Source of the DNA: a virus
Direction: 5' to 3' (one strand)
Virus record (IMG/VR): IMGVR_UViG_3300031673_000079
Coordinates: 1-50,014 of that record
Length of the DNA: 50,014 nucleotides
Of the stretch, positions 21,834 to 31,031 are shown one piece after another. The notes under the pieces are model-generated. The model was given only the letters and a program-made list of their open reading frames with translations. It ran no database searches and was not told the origin of the DNA. Both the position numbers and the translations under genes were made by a program. Numbering within the stretch: the first letter of the stretch is position 1; the number at the start of each line of letters is the position of its first letter.

Positions 21834-21941
21834 ATGTATCAACTTCCTTTTGATTTCACATGGTTTCTGTTTGGAATTACAGTAGGCTTATTCTTTTACG
21901 TCATTATTTTTATTGGTAAGAAGACCGGAAAATGGAAGTAA
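21834..21941 (+). CDS. Small membrane protein (35 residues)
   Basis: Begins MYQLPFDFTWFLFG, one membrane helix, then KKTGKWK. AGGAGAG before ATG. Overlaps the helicase start by 10 bases, so it is probably translated with it. Function unknown. Confidence 0.5.
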   Translation: MYQLPFDFTWFLFGITVGLFFYVIIFIGKKTGKWK

Positions 21942-23317
21942 ATCTCATTGCGGGCCCACCTGGAACGGGTAAAACCACTACCCTTATGGACATTATTGAA
22001 AAGGAACTTCTTGTATGCGCTCCTAATGAGATAGCTTTTGTTACGTTTACTAAAGAAGGATCACTACAAGGAATTAGAAGAGCTTGTGAAAGATTCAATT
22101 ATACACATAAACAATTTCCTTATTTTAGGACTTTGCACAGTCTTGCTTTCCAAGAATTAAAGTTAAACAGAGCTAATGTTATGGGACCACAACAGTATAA
22201 ACACTTTTCTAAGAAGATGGGAATGAACTTTGTAGGATATTATACAGAGGAGTTGCGAAACGATGATGATAGGTACTTATTTTTTGACCATATCCACAGG
22301 AACAATCCAAGATATGCGGCTAAACAACTCCATTTGTTCGATACGGATAAACTCAAGTTTGTGCGATCTTCCTACAAAAAATACAAGAATTTTTTTGCTC
22401 TTTATGACTATACAGATATGATAGAAATGTATAATCGAAGTGATAAGTCAACTCCAGTGCGTGTGGCAATCATCGACGAAGCGCAAGATTTAACTACATT
22501 ACAGTGGGAAATGGTATGGAGGGCCTTTAAGAATGCAGAAAGAGTTTATATTGCGGGTGACGATGACCAAGCTATATATCAGTGGTCCGGAGCAGATATC
22601 GGGTACTATCTTGATATTAAAGGAAAGTTACAGATACTTAGACACTCCTATCGCTTACCAGACCCGGTTTTGTCTTATGCTAAACTAATACTAGAAAGAA
22701 TTACTAGACGCATCGATAAAGAGTATAGTGGGACAGGGACCGCAGGAAACGTAACAACAATAAACACACTCGACGAACTTCATTTAGATCCTAACGAGAA
22801 TTATATGTTTCTATCACGTAACAATTGTTTTTTGAAAAATATAGAAGATTTTATTATAAAAAAAGGTTTAGTATATCGAGTAAAAGGAGAGCCTTCCGCC
22901 ACAAAGAAAGATGTAGATGCGATAAAATCTTATGAAAGAGTTCGTAAGGATCGTATAATGTCGGTAAGTGACGAGTTTCAATTGCTTCCTTATCTAAAGC
23001 AACCGCTAAATTTGAACGATCCATGGTATGAAGCCTTCAAATGGCCCGAGTATAGGTGTAATTATTTTAGAGATTTGATAAAAAATAAAGTAGATATTAG
23101 TAGTATAAAAATAGATATAGGAACTATCCATTCTGTTAAAGGAGGAGAATGCGATAATGTCGTATTGCTTACTGATATCACAAAATCTGTTCGTGATAAT
23201 CTTGATGATAATCCTGATTCTGAATGGCGCGTTTTTTATGTGGGAGCTACGAGAGCGAAGAAAACATTGACAATAGTCAATTCTAGTTCTAAGTTTAGTT
23301 ATCCAACAGTAAGTTAG
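21932..23317 (+). CDS. UvrD/Dda-like SF1 helicase
   Basis: 461 residues. Motif I GPPGTGKTT (about 8-16), motif II IIDEAQDLT, motif III GDDDQAIYQWSGA, motif IV SYRLP, motif V TIHSVKGGECDNVV, motif VI VGATRAKKTL. Unwinds DNA 3'-5' in the UvrD family or 5'-3' in Dda; polarity cannot be read. Shorter than UvrD (about 700), with reduced 1B/2B inserts. Sits between the primase and polymerase genes. Confidence 0.93.
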   Translation: MEVNLIAGPPGTGKTTTLMDIIEKELLVCAPNEIAFVTFTKEGSLQGIRRACERFNYTHKQFPYFRTLHSLAFQELKLNRANVMGPQQYKHFSKKMGMNFVGYYTEELRNDDDRYLFFDHIHRNNPRYAAKQLHLFDTDKLKFVRSSYKKYKNFFALYDYTDMIEMYNRSDKSTPVRVAIIDEAQDLTTLQWEMVWRAFKNAERVYIAGDDDQAIYQWSGADIGYYLDIKGKLQILRHSYRLPDPVLSYAKLILERITRRIDKEYSGTGTAGNVTTINTLDELHLDPNENYMFLSRNNCFLKNIEDFIIKKGLVYRVKGEPSATKKDVDAIKSYERVRKDRIMSVSDEFQLLPYLKQPLNLNDPWYEAFKWPEYRCNYFRDLIKNKVDISSIKIDIGTIHSVKGGECDNVVLLTDITKSVRDNLDDNPDSEWRVFYVGATRAKKTLTIVNSSSKFSYPTVS

Positions 23318-23325
23318 GAGGAATT

Positions 23326-23793
23326 ATGGACTACAAAAATGAAGATATTACGGATATAATAATAGAAACTATAGAGATAAAAGACAAAGAAGAAAACATA
23401 TTAGGATATGCTTATAAATATAATAGCGGAATGCTGATGATTGCAATGAATAAAGGGAACGTTATATTAGCAGAAGAAGCACCAAAAATAAGTGAATTTA
23501 AAGATACTAAGGATAAGCCACGACTAGGGTATGTCTATCGGTCCTTTCTTAATGCTGTTACGGCAGTAAGAGAATTTGGAGCGAAAAAATATCAGAATCC
23601 TAATACGTGGCGACAAGTTCCTATGGATGACTATTATCATGCCCTCATGCGGCACGTCTCTGCGATGATGGATGCAAGGTTCAACCCCGAGAGCCGCGAG
23701 ACGCTAATCGATGCGGAGAGTGGCATACGTCACGCGGCACACGCCGCATGTAATTTGATGTACATCATTGAAGAGGAGGACAGTATATCATGA
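23326..23793 (+). CDS. DUF5664-type nucleotide (dATP/dGTP) diphosphohydrolase-like protein
   Basis: 155 residues. The C-terminal part KPRLGYVYRSF..AVREFGAKKY..NTWRQVP...YYHALMRH...DAESGIRHAAHAACN matches a MazG-like all-helical family annotated as dATP/dGTP diphosphohydrolase. It would change nucleotide pools during replication. The N-terminal 55 residues are beta-rich and unassigned. TAGGAGG ribosome site. Bases about 23640-23760 are much richer in GC than the rest of the gene, as if patched by recombination. Confidence 0.75.
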   Translation: MDYKNEDITDIIIETIEIKDKEENILGYAYKYNSGMLMIAMNKGNVILAEEAPKISEFKDTKDKPRLGYVYRSFLNAVTAVREFGAKKYQNPNTWRQVPMDDYYHALMRHVSAMMDARFNPESRETLIDAESGIRHAAHAACNLMYIIEEEDSIS

Positions 23794-24050
23794 TAGGAGA
23801 AGGAGTTACAGGAGGATCGAATGGCGGCCCTAGAAGGGCGCTTTTAGGCAAAAAGGCTTCGTCACAGAAACATACGGCAAGGAAAATTGCGCCGCTCTAC
23901 GAGCTGGGAACAGTGAGCAAAACCTTGAATTTACAGGACTACCCACGTATATGCGAAGGATGCGGAAGAGAGTTTGTAGCACACCGAAAAGATAAAAGAT
24001 TTTGTTGTCAGTCATGCTACCAATCTTATTATTATAGGAAACATAAATGA
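23790..24050 (+). CDS. Small zinc-finger protein
   Basis: 86 residues; the C-terminal half has CEGCGREF...RFCCQSCYQSYYYRKHK (Cys55, 58, 72 or 73, 76), a treble-clef zinc ribbon. The N-terminus is Gly/Ala/Lys-rich. ATGA overlap with the upstream gene and 4-base overlap with the polymerase. Probably binds nucleic acid; role unknown. Confidence 0.65.
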   Translation: MIGEGVTGGSNGGPRRALLGKKASSQKHTARKIAPLYELGTVSKTLNLQDYPRICEGCGREFVAHRKDKRFCCQSCYQSYYYRKHK

Positions 24051-25867
24051 ACTACCCCGATCTATCTTCTGCTAAGATGATAGCTTTTGATACTGAGACG
24101 TATGATCCTTATCTTATAGAAGAAGGTCCTGGATGTTTTAGGAGGGATGGATATGTTATGGGTGTATCTCTTGCAACTGACGATGGTTTTGCTGAGTACT
24201 ATAGCTTACACCATTCTGATACTCCTAGTGATGAACGATCAGCGAATCTCAAGTATATTAAAACTATTCTTGGTAATAGTATATCTAAGCTTGGTGTTAA
24301 TTGTGGATATGATTTTGGTTGGCTACACGACTACTTGGGAGTTGAGATCAATGGAAAGCTTAACGATATTCAAATCGCTGAACCTCTTTTGGACGAATAT
24401 CAACAGCATTATTCACTCGATTTTCAGAGTCATAAGTACCTCGGAGTAGGTAAAGAGAATGATGAGTTAAAAGAATGGTGCGAAAAGCGTAATCTAAAAG
24501 GCGATCCACGTAAATATATATGGCAAATGCCCTATGAACTTGTACGTAAATATGCTATCGGAGATGTTAAACAACCATTAGTTATCTTTGAAAAGCAGAA
24601 AGTATTGCTTGAAGAACAAAATTTGATGCGTGTATATGATATGGAGACCGATCTTCTTCGTCCTATATTCGCCATGAGAAGCAAAGGAATTCGCGTAGAT
24701 CGTAACAAGATTCGCGCTACAGTAGAGAGACTTGAGAAAGATATAATAACTTGGGAACGAGAATTATTCGATCAATATGGTGAATTTAATGTTAATAGTT
24801 CACAGCAAATAGCAGAAGTTCTTGCTAAACTACATATCAAATATCCTCTCACTAATAAAGGAAGCCCAAATATAGATCATAAATTCCTTGAGTTTAATTG
24901 TGGGGATAGTATAGGAAATAAAATTCTTAAACTTCGTTCAGCTAAAAAGGTTATTAGCACCTTTCTCATGGGAGCTTTTACAGATTACAATGTTCAAGAT
25001 CGTATCCATCCTAACTTTGTCACAATGAAGCGAGATGAAGGAGGCACGGTAACAGGTAGATTATCCTGTCAGAATCCTAATCTCCAACAAGTTCCTTCTA
25101 AAGATGAGACGTATGGGCCAGAATGTCGTTCAGTATTTATCCCTGAAGAGAACTGCTGGTATGGTAAGATAGATTACTCACAAATAGAATACCGCATCAT
25201 TGCCCACTATGCTCTAGGGGCAGGAAGCGATAAAATACGTAAGGAGTTCAATGATAATCCTTACACGGACTATCATTACTTAGTACAACAATGGATACAA
25301 GAAGTTACAGGTGTGTCTTTGGAGCGAAAAAAGGTAAAAAATCTTAATTTTGGTACTGCTTATTTCATGGGTATTGCGTCAATGTCTAAGAAGTTTGGTT
25401 GGTCTATGGAACAAAGTGAAGAACTTAATAAAGTGTATTTTGATACATTTACATTCTTAAAACCAACCCGTACCGCAGTAGTAAACATAGCGAAGATGCG
25501 CGGCTATGTGCATACAATATTAGGCCGTCGCGCTCGAATTACGCACGCTATGAGAGAAAATAGAAAAGAATATATAGTATGGAATCATCTTGTACAAGGG
25601 ACTGCGGCGGATATAATGAAAAAAGCCATTGTTGATGCTTGGAAGAGCGGCGTATTAGACGTGCTTACCGCTCATATTACGGTGCATGACGAATTAGGCG
25701 TATCAGTACCAAAGACAAAGGAGGGTATAGAGGCTTATAGAGAACTAAAAAATACGATGGAGCATGTTGTAAATCTTAAAATACCTATTATTGCTGAAGC
25801 TGAAATCGGGTCCTCGTGGGGAGAGACTAAGAAATTTGATTTTGATGCACTAAAGGAGACTATATGA
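24047..25867 (+). CDS. DNA polymerase, family A, with 3'-5' exonuclease
   Basis: 606 residues; the replicative polymerase. Exonuclease: FDTETYD (about 14-20, D-x-E), NCGYDFGWL, and YAIGDVKQP. Polymerase: TGRLSCQNPNLQQVP, motif A KIDYSQIEYR, motif B RKKVKNLNFGTAYF, motif C VHDELG. No 5'-3' exonuclease domain, as in T7-like enzymes. The O-helix has Phe where T7 has Tyr, so discrimination against dideoxynucleotides is expected. Overlaps the zinc-finger gene at ATGA. Confidence 0.97.
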   Translation: MNYPDLSSAKMIAFDTETYDPYLIEEGPGCFRRDGYVMGVSLATDDGFAEYYSLHHSDTPSDERSANLKYIKTILGNSISKLGVNCGYDFGWLHDYLGVEINGKLNDIQIAEPLLDEYQQHYSLDFQSHKYLGVGKENDELKEWCEKRNLKGDPRKYIWQMPYELVRKYAIGDVKQPLVIFEKQKVLLEEQNLMRVYDMETDLLRPIFAMRSKGIRVDRNKIRATVERLEKDIITWERELFDQYGEFNVNSSQQIAEVLAKLHIKYPLTNKGSPNIDHKFLEFNCGDSIGNKILKLRSAKKVISTFLMGAFTDYNVQDRIHPNFVTMKRDEGGTVTGRLSCQNPNLQQVPSKDETYGPECRSVFIPEENCWYGKIDYSQIEYRIIAHYALGAGSDKIRKEFNDNPYTDYHYLVQQWIQEVTGVSLERKKVKNLNFGTAYFMGIASMSKKFGWSMEQSEELNKVYFDTFTFLKPTRTAVVNIAKMRGYVHTILGRRARITHAMRENRKEYIVWNHLVQGTAADIMKKAIVDAWKSGVLDVLTAHITVHDELGVSVPKTKEGIEAYRELKNTMEHVVNLKIPIIAEAEIGSSWGETKKFDFDALKETI

Positions 25868-26079
25868 AGCCAAATATTACTATTAACAGGCAAAAACATA
25901 CTTTCAGCTATCAATCAATGCTTAACTATTTGAAGGCGCATGGTTATGTCAAACAAGAAGAAGATATGATCCCCATAGAATTTATCAAAACGGAATCGGT
26001 TAAGATACGGGAAAAACGAAGCGATCTTCCATCAGGTATACGAAGACTTATCGTAGACATGGACGTGGAGGTAAAGTAA
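25864..26079 (+). CDS. Unknown basic protein (71 residues)
   Basis: ATGA overlap with the polymerase stop, so co-translated. Lys/Arg-rich with a helical SYQSMLNYLKAHGY segment; C-terminus LIVDMDVEVK. Possibly a polymerase accessory protein. No family recognised. Confidence 0.5.
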   Translation: MKPNITINRQKHTFSYQSMLNYLKAHGYVKQEEDMIPIEFIKTESVKIREKRSDLPSGIRRLIVDMDVEVK

Positions 26080-26080
26080 G

Positions 26081-26662
26081 ATGAAAATATTAGCTACCGC
26101 TTTCTCCGAAGTGAAAATAATACTATATGATAAAATATATGATGATCGAGGATCATTTTCGGAATTTATGAAAGAAAGTGATGGCTTTTCTATTAGACAA
26201 GTTAATGAGAGTTTTTCTAAAAAACGAACACTTCGTGGTTTACACATGCAGTATGGTCCTCCTTTATCAAAAATGATACGGGTAGTCGCAGGCTCTTGTA
26301 TGTTTATTGTACTCGATATTCGCCCTAAATCTTCTACTCAAGGGAAAGCTATCCTAGTAAAAAAAGCTAGCGTAATGGATGAGAAGCATACAAGTTGGCT
26401 TAAAATACCTTTTGGATTTGCTAGTGGATTTTTGGCAATGGAAGATTCAATTGTAGAATATCTTTTTGACGAGGAGTATAGCGAGTATACCAATATATCG
26501 GTAAACTATAATGATCCTAACATTGATTGGTCTTTAACAACTGCACCATATAAAAATACTTACCAGTTCTTTATAGATACCAATAAATTGATTATATCTG
26601 AAAAAGATAGGGAAGCTCTTAGTTTACTTGATTTAATAGGAAAAAAGGAGCTGTTTGAATGA
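26081..26662 (+). CDS. RmlC-like nucleotide-sugar epimerase (cupin)
   Basis: 193 residues; 3,5- or 3-epimerase of 4-keto-6-deoxy sugars. Pattern: DDRGSFSEFM, VNESFSKKRTLRGLHMQ (His in RGLH, about 55), VVAGSCMFIVLDIR, then PFGFASGFLAMED and VEYLFDEEY (Tyr). The usual GFAHGF His is Ser here, so specificity or activity may differ. First of four sugar genes, coupled to the next by ATGA. Possible products decorate the virion, DNA or host surface. Confidence 0.85.
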   Translation: MKILATAFSEVKIILYDKIYDDRGSFSEFMKESDGFSIRQVNESFSKKRTLRGLHMQYGPPLSKMIRVVAGSCMFIVLDIRPKSSTQGKAILVKKASVMDEKHTSWLKIPFGFASGFLAMEDSIVEYLFDEEYSEYTNISVNYNDPNIDWSLTTAPYKNTYQFFIDTNKLIISEKDREALSLLDLIGKKELFE

Positions 26663-27894
26663 AAACTATTCCTGTTTCTGGTATGGTTATTACTGACAAA
26701 GACAAGGAGACTATGATATATGCAATATCATCTGGAGAAATATCTTATGGCTCGTATAATAGATTGGCAAGCGACAGATTAGCAACTTATGATAAACTAA
26801 ATTTTTGCCATCTTGTTAATTCAGGTAGTTCCGCAAACTTACTCGCTATGATGGCTTTCACATCTAAGAATATGCCTAAAGAGTACCGCGTAAAAAAAGG
26901 GGACGAGATAATTACTGTAGCTGCTTCGTTTCCTACTACTGTAGCACCTATTATTCAAGCGGGGTGTGTTCCTGTATTTGTAGATATAGATGATAGTTAC
27001 AATATTGATGTAGGGCAAATATATAAGGCAATAACACCAAAAACTAAAGGTATATTTATAGCTCATACTCTCGGTATCCCTTTTGATGTGGTAGAGATAG
27101 AAAATATATGCCGCAAATTAGGATTATTCTTAATAGCCGATAACTGTGACTCTTTAGGAACAACATGCAATAATAAGCCTATAAGTGTATGGGGAGATGT
27201 AATAACTCACTCCTTTTATCCCGCGCATCACATAACGAGCGGTGAAGGCGGTGCTGTGCTAACCAATAATATTAGGATAGCCAAAATAATACAATCTATG
27301 CGTGATTGGGGAAGAGACTGCCAATGTGAACCAGGACACGATAACTACTGTGGGCATAGGTTCGAGGGACAATACGGAGAACTCCCAGCTAACTATGATC
27401 ATAAATATGTCTATAGTGAACTGGGGTATAATTTAAAAATGACTAATATCCAAGCGGCTCTTTTATATTCACAGTTAGATAATATAGTTGAATGGACAGA
27501 AATACGAAAAAGTAATTTTGCTATTCTTGATGAGTATTTACATGAATATTCTTTTCCTTACATACTAAAAGATGGCATTTATACAGACTACTCACCTAGT
27601 TATAAAGGAATTCCTTCGTGGTTTGGCTATCCTATTTGTCTTCCTACTAGAATGAACAGATCAAGAGTGATAGAAGAGCTCAACAAACAAGGAGTACAGA
27701 CGCGCCTCTTATTTGCGGGGAACATACTGAAACAGCCTATGTGGCGCTATAAGCATAGAACTATAGGCGATCTTCCCATGACAAATAGAATTATGGAACA
27801 AATGTTTTGGATAGGATGCTGGCATGGGCTTAGTGAGGAAGATATGCTGTACTCTCGGGACGTTGTTTTTAACGCAATAAAGGAGGAGGAATGA
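26659..27894 (+). CDS. PMP-dependent [2Fe-2S] sugar 3-dehydrase (E1/RfbH-like)
   Basis: 411 residues, DegT/AHBA fold but in the branch of CDP-4-keto-6-deoxyglucose-3-dehydrase. The PLP lysine is replaced by His190 in SFYPAHHIT, as in E1 and ColD. Cys163, Cys221, Cys223, Cys231 give C-x57-C-x1-C-x7-C, the E1 iron-sulfur pattern as I recall it. It would remove the 3-OH of a 4-keto-6-deoxy sugar toward 3,6-dideoxyhexoses. The reductase partner (E3) is not encoded, so host electrons are needed. Substrate nucleotide not known. Confidence 0.88.
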   Translation: MKTIPVSGMVITDKDKETMIYAISSGEISYGSYNRLASDRLATYDKLNFCHLVNSGSSANLLAMMAFTSKNMPKEYRVKKGDEIITVAASFPTTVAPIIQAGCVPVFVDIDDSYNIDVGQIYKAITPKTKGIFIAHTLGIPFDVVEIENICRKLGLFLIADNCDSLGTTCNNKPISVWGDVITHSFYPAHHITSGEGGAVLTNNIRIAKIIQSMRDWGRDCQCEPGHDNYCGHRFEGQYGELPANYDHKYVYSELGYNLKMTNIQAALLYSQLDNIVEWTEIRKSNFAILDEYLHEYSFPYILKDGIYTDYSPSYKGIPSWFGYPICLPTRMNRSRVIEELNKQGVQTRLLFAGNILKQPMWRYKHRTIGDLPMTNRIMEQMFWIGCWHGLSEEDMLYSRDVVFNAIKEEE

Positions 27895-28607
27895 AAATAC
27901 TCATACTCGGAGGCTCTGGTGTATTAGGACAAGCTATAAGAAATAGGCTAACAGAATTGCTCATCGTACATATAGCGCCTTCGCATGAAGAGCTAGACGT
28001 TACAAGTGACAATATTTATATAAGTAGCACATACGATGCTATACTGTATTTAGCCGGAATGAAGAACCAAGAATATATAGAAAGTCATGGTCAAGAAGCG
28101 ATGTGGCCTAATATATTCGGACTTATAAATGTTGTGTCTAATATGCATGAGAATCAAAAATTGGTGTATATTTCTACGGGATACGTATATAAAGATGATA
28201 AGAGCTATCACAAAGAAACAGATGGACTATACCCATGCAATAGATACGCATGGTCTAAATTAGGAGGAGAATGCGTAGTTAATATGCTTCCTGAAGAACG
28301 ACATTTAATAATTCGATGCGAGTTTTCTAAGAAACCATGGCACAGAGAAACAGCGTACAACAATCAATTCACTTCACGAGAAGAAGTTACTACCACGGCT
28401 AAGAAAATAGTGGACCTAATTTCAAAGAAAGCTTATGGTACATATAATGTGGGAGGAAAGAGACACTCTATTTGGGAATACGCAAACAGTATTAGTGACA
28501 AAGAAATAGAAGAAGTGCAATTGTACCATGATGAAAATCCTTTATTACCAAGAGATACATCACTAAATACTGATAAGTATACTACGTTTATGAAGGAACA
28601 TAAATGA
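27891..28607 (+). CDS. RmlD-like nucleotide-sugar 4-reductase/epimerase
   Basis: 238 residues of the short-chain extended family. GGSGVLGQ (8-15) binds NAD(P)H, STGYVY (about 95-100) supplies Ser/Thr, and YAWSKLGGE (about 117-125) is the YxxxK catalytic pair. Short for RmlD (about 290). Likely reduces the 4-keto group made by the neighbours. ATGA coupling on both sides. Confidence 0.85.
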   Translation: MKILILGGSGVLGQAIRNRLTELLIVHIAPSHEELDVTSDNIYISSTYDAILYLAGMKNQEYIESHGQEAMWPNIFGLINVVSNMHENQKLVYISTGYVYKDDKSYHKETDGLYPCNRYAWSKLGGECVVNMLPEERHLIIRCEFSKKPWHRETAYNNQFTSREEVTTTAKKIVDLISKKAYGTYNVGGKRHSIWEYANSISDKEIEEVQLYHDENPLLPRDTSLNTDKYTTFMKEHK

Positions 28608-29287
28608 TTGATTGTTATATCCCTTTGCGAACGGACCCTGGTTTACTGCAACAGGCTATTGCATCAATGTATGATCAGGTAGACAACTTTATAGTAATAA
28701 ATAATACACAACAAGACCTAACTTCATTGTTTAAGTATGTACCAAAGGTAGAGTTTCTAAATCCGTTCGACCCCATGTGTTTTGAGCAATCCATAAATAC
28801 GGCAGTTAAGCACTCCTATGGTTATAAGAAAAATCATGACTACTTATTCTGGTGTCATAATGATATTATTGTACAAGCAGGGGCCGTAGAAGCATTATTC
28901 AAAAAATATGAAGAAGTTAAGCATACAAAATGGGGTGTGATCTACGGTAACTATGACACGTTCTGCCTTATCAATCCTAACTTCTTTATAAAGGAGAATA
29001 TATGGGGAGAAGTTAACTTATTTCCTAACTATTTTGGGGATAATCATCGTTATCGTCTTATGGATTTACGTGGTTATTCACGATTGGACGCGGAAGGAGT
29101 AAAAGATTTAGTGTTTCATATCGGTAGTCAGACTATTATGCGCCATCCTTATTTCAAAACTATCAATAACTTGACATTCGCACTAGAGCAACAATTATAT
29201 ATAAATATTTGGGGAGGGTTATCCCCAAATGAGTTAAACGCCGATCCTACTTGCGGCGGTCTTTACCCTATTACGGAGGAAAAATGA
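28604..29287 (+). CDS. Glycosyltransferase, GT2-like (GT-A)
   Basis: 227 residues. Opens with MIDCYIPLRTDPG and a VINNTQQD strand; HNDIIVQAGA (about 86-95) fits the DxD-like site. Possibly transfers the deoxy sugar to a lipid, protein or DNA. Lacks membrane helices. The stop overlaps the next start. Confidence 0.65.
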   Translation: MIDCYIPLRTDPGLLQQAIASMYDQVDNFIVINNTQQDLTSLFKYVPKVEFLNPFDPMCFEQSINTAVKHSYGYKKNHDYLFWCHNDIIVQAGAVEALFKKYEEVKHTKWGVIYGNYDTFCLINPNFFIKENIWGEVNLFPNYFGDNHRYRLMDLRGYSRLDAEGVKDLVFHIGSQTIMRHPYFKTINNLTFALEQQLYINIWGGLSPNELNADPTCGGLYPITEEK

Positions 29288-30654
29288 GCGATACTTTTGC
29301 CGATCCTGCTGAGAAATATAACTATGATGAAGAGACCGGTACCTATATGAGAAAGAAGCCTGAGCCTATTAAGAAATTAAATGTTTTATACTGGGGTGAT
29401 ACTCCTACTTGCTCTACAGGATTTGGTCAAGTGGCTCGCAACGTTCTTCAATCGCTTAATGCTACAGGAAATTATGACTTTAACATTCTTGGCATTAACC
29501 ATGGGGGGGATTACTATGACTTCAATAAGTTCCCTTATAAGATTGACCCTGCGACATGCCTTCTAAGTAACGATACCGACTTACACGGGAGACCTAAACT
29601 CCTGCGAAAATTGAGAACAGAACGAGTAGACATCCTATTTATCATACAGGATACCTTCTTAATGATGAGCGTCATGGATGATATCATCAAAATTCGCAAG
29701 GAACTTCCTCTAGATAGGCAGTTCGTTATTATTTATTACTTTCCTATCGATGGAAACCCACAGCCTGATTGGATTACTAAAGGGGTGCTTCCTGTAGATT
29801 TTCCTGTTACGTATACTCAGTATGCTAAACAAGTTTGTTATAAAACAAGTAATCAGATGTTCCCTCTTGATGTTATATATCATGGAGTTAACAAACAAGA
29901 GTTTTTCCCACTCAATGATGAGACTATTAAGGAGTTTAGAAAAAAGGTATTTGGTGTTCATGCGGATAAATTTCTTGTACTGAATGTAAATAGAAACCAA
30001 CAAAGAAAAGACTTGCATCGTTCTTTAGCCGCGTATTCCATTTTCCATAAGAAGCACGCCGATTCATTTTATTTTATTAACTGTCAGATGGAGGATATTG
30101 GAGGTAGACTCGATATAATAGGTAGTCAGTACGGGCTTAAAATGCCGGACCCAAAGAATAATATTGAAGGAGACTGGACATGTCCTGCTCCCGGAACATT
30201 TAGCGCAGCGCAAGGTTATTCTATAGATGTTCTCAACTCTTTATATAATGCGGCTGATCTTGTTATCTCTTCTACCCTTGGTGAAGGATGGGGTCTATCC
30301 TGTACAGAAGCTATGCAATGTAAGACCCCTGTACTCTTTCCAAGAAATACGTCACTCATCGAAATGATAGGACCTAGTGAAGAAAGAGGCTTTTTATGTA
30401 AGTCAGGAGAAGATAGAGACCACATGATTTGTTTAGGAGGAATAGATAACAATGTCATTCGTCCTGTAATAAATGTTCAAGATATGGCAGATAAAATAAG
30501 CTATATTTATGAGCATCCTGAAGAGGCTAAGAATAAAGCCAATGAGGCGTTTGCATGGGTGGAGTCATGGTACGATATTTCTCCTAAATGGTTCGACGTG
30601 TTCAAGCGTGCAGAAAGCAAATTAAAGGAGATGCGCGGTGCAGTACAAGAGTGA
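29284..30654 (+). CDS. Glycosyltransferase family 4-like (GT-B)
   Basis: 456 residues. LNVLYWGDTPTCSTGFGQV near the N-terminus, VLNVNRNQQRKDL (about 237-249) in the middle, and the donor-binding ADLVISSTLGEGWGLSCTEAM with E-x7-E style glutamates (about 325-345). ATG at 29284 has GGAGG upstream and forms ATGA with the previous stop; an earlier in-frame start lacks support. Cytosolic. Acceptor unknown. Confidence 0.88.
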   Translation: MSDTFADPAEKYNYDEETGTYMRKKPEPIKKLNVLYWGDTPTCSTGFGQVARNVLQSLNATGNYDFNILGINHGGDYYDFNKFPYKIDPATCLLSNDTDLHGRPKLLRKLRTERVDILFIIQDTFLMMSVMDDIIKIRKELPLDRQFVIIYYFPIDGNPQPDWITKGVLPVDFPVTYTQYAKQVCYKTSNQMFPLDVIYHGVNKQEFFPLNDETIKEFRKKVFGVHADKFLVLNVNRNQQRKDLHRSLAAYSIFHKKHADSFYFINCQMEDIGGRLDIIGSQYGLKMPDPKNNIEGDWTCPAPGTFSAAQGYSIDVLNSLYNAADLVISSTLGEGWGLSCTEAMQCKTPVLFPRNTSLIEMIGPSEERGFLCKSGEDRDHMICLGGIDNNVIRPVINVQDMADKISYIYEHPEEAKNKANEAFAWVESWYDISPKWFDVFKRAESKLKEMRGAVQE

Positions 30655-31024
30655 GGCCAGATTCAGAAATCAACTCGTCAATGAGATGCGCCAAGAAGGC
30701 TTCAAAGTAACCATTATAGAAACAGGAGGCATTTCCAGAGGAGTACCAGATTTATTTTTTGCGGGTAAGGGAAAATTTGGTTGGATAGAGCTAAAAAATA
30801 TACAAGGAGAACTTCCTGAAATAATCAATATTGATTATAGACCAGGACAGTATCAATGGCTTATGGATTATACGAAAGAAGGGTTAGACGTGTATCTTGG
30901 TATTAGTTGTGAACTAGGAATATACATATATAAAAACAATTTAATACAAAAGATGTACACGTATTATGATATGACACAGTATCCGCATCGCACTAAGATG
31001 AAGGATATAGGGTCTCTCCTATAA
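30638..31024 (+). CDS. VRR-NUC domain nuclease
   Basis: 128 residues, GTG start with AAGGAG upstream, overlapping the previous gene by 17 bases. Core SRGVPDLFF...FGWIELKN (about 32-52) gives the PD-(D/E)xK residues; DYRPGQYQWL (about 66-75) is the conserved C-terminal signature. Likely cuts branched DNA in replication or recombination, as stand-alone phage VRR-NUC proteins are thought to. Last gene before the bidirectional terminator. Confidence 0.88.
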   Translation: MQYKSEARFRNQLVNEMRQEGFKVTIIETGGISRGVPDLFFAGKGKFGWIELKNIQGELPEIINIDYRPGQYQWLMDYTKEGLDVYLGISCELGIYIYKNNLIQKMYTYYDMTQYPHRTKMKDIGSLL

Positions 31025-31031
31025 ATAAAAA

